Shown here: positions 62,025 to 64,000 of the stretch, piece after piece
Layout of the letters: every line of letters begins with the position of its first letter
Position numbering within the stretch: position 1 is the stretch's first letter
DNA from: Leifsonia sp. Root227
GTDB lineage: Bacteria > Actinomycetota > Actinomycetes > Actinomycetales > Microbacteriaceae
Assembly (NCBI RefSeq): GCF_001428745.1
Contig: NZ_LMIO01000002.1
Coordinates: 953,533-1,017,532 of the forward strand
Length of the DNA stretch: 64,000 nt
Reading direction: 5' to 3'
Notes under the pieces: generated by a model
The model's database searches: none
Seen by the model: the letters and a program-made list of their open reading frames with translations, nothing else
Told to the model about the DNA's origin: nothing
Translations under genes and position numbers: made by a program

Positions 62025-62441
62025 TCAGCCTACCGGCGCTTCGCCATCGGCGAGCGGACGCACCCGCGCGGCCGACCACGTGTCGTCGACGGCGACGTTG
62101 CTGATCGCACGCCACCCGAACGCGCCGGCCTCCCGCATGATCGTGTCACGGTTGACCTCCGAGCGCCCGCCCTTCTCGTACAGGTACCAGACCGCTCGCG
62201 CGCCGCCGAGCGACGGAAGGTCGGCCGCGAACCGCGCCAGCAGCTCGCCGCGGTCGTGCACGAACGTGACGGCGACGGAGGGGGTGCCGCTCTCGTCTGT
62301 CTCGGCGGCTCCGTCCGGAAGCGCCCCGACCAGCCGGCGCTCCTCCCCCGCGTCACCCGAGATCCGAACGGTGTCGCCCTGCTTCACCTGCAGCTTCTGG
62401 GCCACGCTCTTCTGGACGGGCGGCTCCGCTGCCACGGTCAC
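62025..62441 (-). CDS. DUF3052-like protein
   Basis: The 138-residue protein begins at GTG 62439-62441 and contains SVAQKLQVKQGDTVRISGD, ADLPSLGGARAVWYLYEKGGRSEVNRDTIM and WRAISNVAVDDTWSAARVRPL. The last two stretches are typical of DUF3052, an actinobacterial family of unknown function. It has no signal peptide. It sits between aroB (4-base overlap) and aroQ, where other Actinobacteria often have pepQ. A role in the shikimate pathway is not implied by the sequence. Confidence 0.85.
   Translation of the reverse strand: MTVAAEPPVQKSVAQKLQVKQGDTVRISGDAGEERRLVGALPDGAAETDESGTPSVAVTFVHDRGELLARFAADLPSLGGARAVWYLYEKGGRSEVNRDTIMREAGAFGWRAISNVAVDDTWSAARVRPLADGEAPVG
62027..62032 (-). promoter_or_regulatory. 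-10 box (TAGGCT) for aroQ
   Basis: Minus-strand TAGGCT lies 8 bases before the aroQ ATG, slightly more than the usual 6-7 bases for leaderless starts. It overlaps the stop codon of the DUF3052-like gene. Confidence 0.35.
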
Positions 62442-63601
62442 GACCCGATCTCTTGGTATGCCGCGAAGAGGAGGCTCTGGTCGGGGCCGGCGAGGACGGT
62501 CGGCCTGGCGATGTCGTCGAGCACGATGAAGCGCAGCAGGCTCCCGCGCGCCTTCTTGTCGCGCTGCATGGACGCGAGGAGCGTCTGCCAGCGGCCGAGC
62601 GGGTAGCTGACGGGCAGCGTCAGCGACTCCAGGATGCGGCGGTGCCTGTCAACGACCTCGTCGCTCAGGCGACCGCTCAGCCGTGCGAGCTCCGCTGCGA
62701 ACATCATGCCGACCGCGACGGCGGCACCGTGCCGCCACTGGTAGCGCTCCGCGTGCTCGATCGCGTGCCCGAGCGTGTGGCCGTAGTTGAGGATCTCGCG
62801 CAGACCCTGCTCGGTGAAGTCCTCCCCCACGACCCGTGCCTTGATGCCGATGGAGAGCTCCACGAGACGGCGGAACTCCGGCGTCAGCGGATCGGTCGCC
62901 CTGTCGACGTCGCGCTCGATGATGTCGAGGATCTCGGGTTCAGCGATGAAGCCGTACTTCACCACCTCGCCGAACCCGGCCAGAATCTCGTTGCGGGCGA
63001 GCGAGGTGAGCGTGTCGAGGTCGCAGATCACCGCGGCAGGCGCGTAGAAAGCTCCGACCAGGTTCTTGCCTTCAGCCGTGTTGATGCCGGTCTTTCCCCC
63101 GACGGCCGCGTCGACCATCCCGAGCAGCGTGGTCGGCACCTGCACGAGCCGGACGCCGCGCAGCCAGGTGGCGGCGACGAATCCGGCGAGGTCGGTCACG
63201 GCGCCCCCGCCGAAGCCGATGACCGCGTCCGACCTGGTGAAGTCGGCCTGTCCCATCACCTGCCAGCAGAATGCGGCGACCTCGACCCGCTTGGCCGCCT
63301 CCGCATCCGGCACCTCGGCCAGCAGCACCTCGTAGCGCCCGACGAGAGACTCGCGCAGGTCCGCCGCAGCCGCCCCGAGCGTCGGCGGGTGGACGATCAG
63401 CACCTTGGACACGCCGCTGCCGAGGTACGACGCCAGTTCGGTGCGCAGCCCGCGGCCGATCACCACCGGGTACTGATCTTCGCCCGGGACGATGATCTCG
63501 GTGGGCCGGCCTCCGGCAGCGTCGTTCCCGGTCTCCTCGGCCCCCGTAGGCTCCGTCTCGTAGGGCTCCGTCTCGTTGGGCTCTGCCTCGTTGGCTGTCA
63601 T
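62438..63601 (-). CDS. aroB: 3-dehydroquinate synthase
   Basis: The 387-residue NAD-dependent enzyme makes 3-dehydroquinate from DAHP. GFGGGAVTDLAGFVAATWLRGVRLVQVPTTLLGMVDAAVGGKTGIN is the NAD and substrate core. The metal ligands are in the GLREILNYGHTLGHAIEHAE segment and the earlier Glu of EVVKYGFI. An N-terminal extension of about 32 residues has three copies of a 15-base repeat coding (N/Y)ETEP-like units. It overlaps aroK by 4 bases and the DUF3052-like gene by 4. Confidence 0.97.
   Translation of the reverse strand: MTANEAEPNETEPYETEPTGAEETGNDAAGGRPTEIIVPGEDQYPVVIGRGLRTELASYLGSGVSKVLIVHPPTLGAAAADLRESLVGRYEVLLAEVPDAEAAKRVEVAAFCWQVMGQADFTRSDAVIGFGGGAVTDLAGFVAATWLRGVRLVQVPTTLLGMVDAAVGGKTGINTAEGKNLVGAFYAPAAVICDLDTLTSLARNEILAGFGEVVKYGFIAEPEILDIIERDVDRATDPLTPEFRRLVELSIGIKARVVGEDFTEQGLREILNYGHTLGHAIEHAERYQWRHGAAVAVGMMFAAELARLSGRLSDEVVDRHRRILESLTLPVSYPLGRWQTLLASMQRDKKARGSLLRFIVLDDIARPTVLAGPDQSLLFAAYQEIGS
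63549..63593. repeat. three 15-base repeats in the aroB 5' end
   Basis: GGCTCCGTCTCGTAG-like units occur at 63549-63563, 63564-63578 and 63579-63593. They code for NETEP/YETEP-type repeats before the enzyme core and look like in-frame expansion. Confidence 0.8.
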
Positions 63602-64000
63602 CGCTGTCCTTCCTCGACCCAGGCCGCGATCTCTTCCACGATGGTGTCGATCGGCCTGTTCGATGTGTCTGCCGTGTAGTCGGCTAGTGCTGTGTAGATG
63701 TCTGAGCGGGCAGCGACGAGACGTTTCCAGGATTCGACGTCCGTCACCAAGGGCCGCTTGCCGCTGCCGATCCGGGAGGCGATCGCCTCCGGGCTGACCG
63801 TGAGTAGCACGACCAGTGCGTCGGCGAGGTCTGCCTGGGTGTCCCTGTCGATCACAGCCCCGCCACCGAGCGAGACGACCCCTGGCTCGCCGAGGGCGGC
63901 GGCGACGATCTCACGCTCGATGGCCCGGAAGTGCGGTTCCCCGTGTTCGGCGAAGATCGCGGGAATCGGTCCGTGCGCGGCGACGATGCGCGAGTCCGTG
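63598..64000 (-). CDS. aroK: shikimate kinase, C-terminal part
   Basis: The gene continues beyond the right edge, so the N-terminus and P-loop are missing. The visible 133 codons begin inside the shikimate-binding region: TDSRIVAAHGPIPAIFAEHG, then EPHFRAIEREIVAAAL, then VVSLGGGAVID. These match shikimate kinase, with the conserved FR..E and GGGA motifs. Later come SGKRPLVTDVESWKRLVAARSDIY, the lid and nucleotide region, with RPL and the RxxxY pattern. It makes shikimate 3-phosphate and is coupled to aroB by a 4-base overlap. Confidence 0.95.
   Translation of the reverse strand, partial: TDSRIVAAHGPIPAIFAEHGEPHFRAIEREIVAAALGEPGVVSLGGGAVIDRDTQADLADALVVLLTVSPEAIASRIGSGKRPLVTDVESWKRLVAARSDIYTALADYTADTSNRPIDTIVEEIAAWVEEGQR

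Overview
The window is about 64 kb of a very GC-rich actinobacterial chromosome. Protein sequences, gene order (aroK-aroB, efp-nusB, pyrR-pyrBC-carAB-pyrF-gmk-rpoZ-coaBC-metK-priA-fmt-rsmB-rpe, and trp genes followed by lgt) and the many start codons placed 6-8 bases after a TANNNT box all suggest the Microbacteriaceae. A Leifsonia-like genus is my guess, not a demonstrated identification. I see no insertion sequence, prophage, CRISPR array or rRNA, and no gene-free stretch longer than 300 bases.

Left third (1-24.8 kb), a mixed-strand region. It begins with a cut DUF4166 gene, a DUF885 hydrolase and polA. An ANTAR response regulator and tRNA-Leu(CAA) follow, then a secreted GH25 muramidase with three cell-wall-binding repeats. 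Next are small accessory genes: an EF-G-binding-type zinc finger, thioredoxin, a metallo-beta-lactamase-fold protein, an LLM flavin enzyme and an acetyltransferase. A PLDc_N/ATPase/permease operon faces a wHTH regulator across a short region carrying an obvious candidate operator. Further on lie a secreted TIM-barrel-like protein, a VOC protein, an SGNH hydrolase, phosphoketolase, an alpha/beta hydrolase, a GNAT enzyme and a DMT exporter. The region ends with a second ABC exporter coupled to a LolA-like exported protein.

Right two thirds (24.9-64 kb), one long run of housekeeping genes, all on the minus strand. Read in the direction of transcription it runs aroK-aroB-DUF3052-aroQ, efp-nusB, a DsbA-like protein, then pyrR-pyrB-pyrC-membrane protein-carA-carB-pyrF-gmk. 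Next come rpoZ, coaBC, metK, priA, fmt, rsmB and rpe, then hisE-hisG-hisF-hisI-trpE-membrane protein-small membrane protein-trpC-trpB-trpA. The run closes with lgt, gltB-gltD and pyk. Most neighbours in the pyr and his/trp blocks overlap by 1-17 bases, so they are probably translationally coupled. Pyrimidine synthesis is probably controlled by PyrR binding an RNA hairpin just before the pyrR ribosome binding site.

Points of most interest: gmk is fused to an actinobacterial integration host factor (mIHF) domain that is a separate upstream gene in mycobacteria. The PLDc_N-ABC operon has a candidate operator shared with its divergent regulator. At least twelve genes have leaderless-type promoters. 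A frame-split small coding remnant lies between rpe and hisE. PriA has lost its helicase motifs, and CoaBC carries a long Ala/Pro linker.
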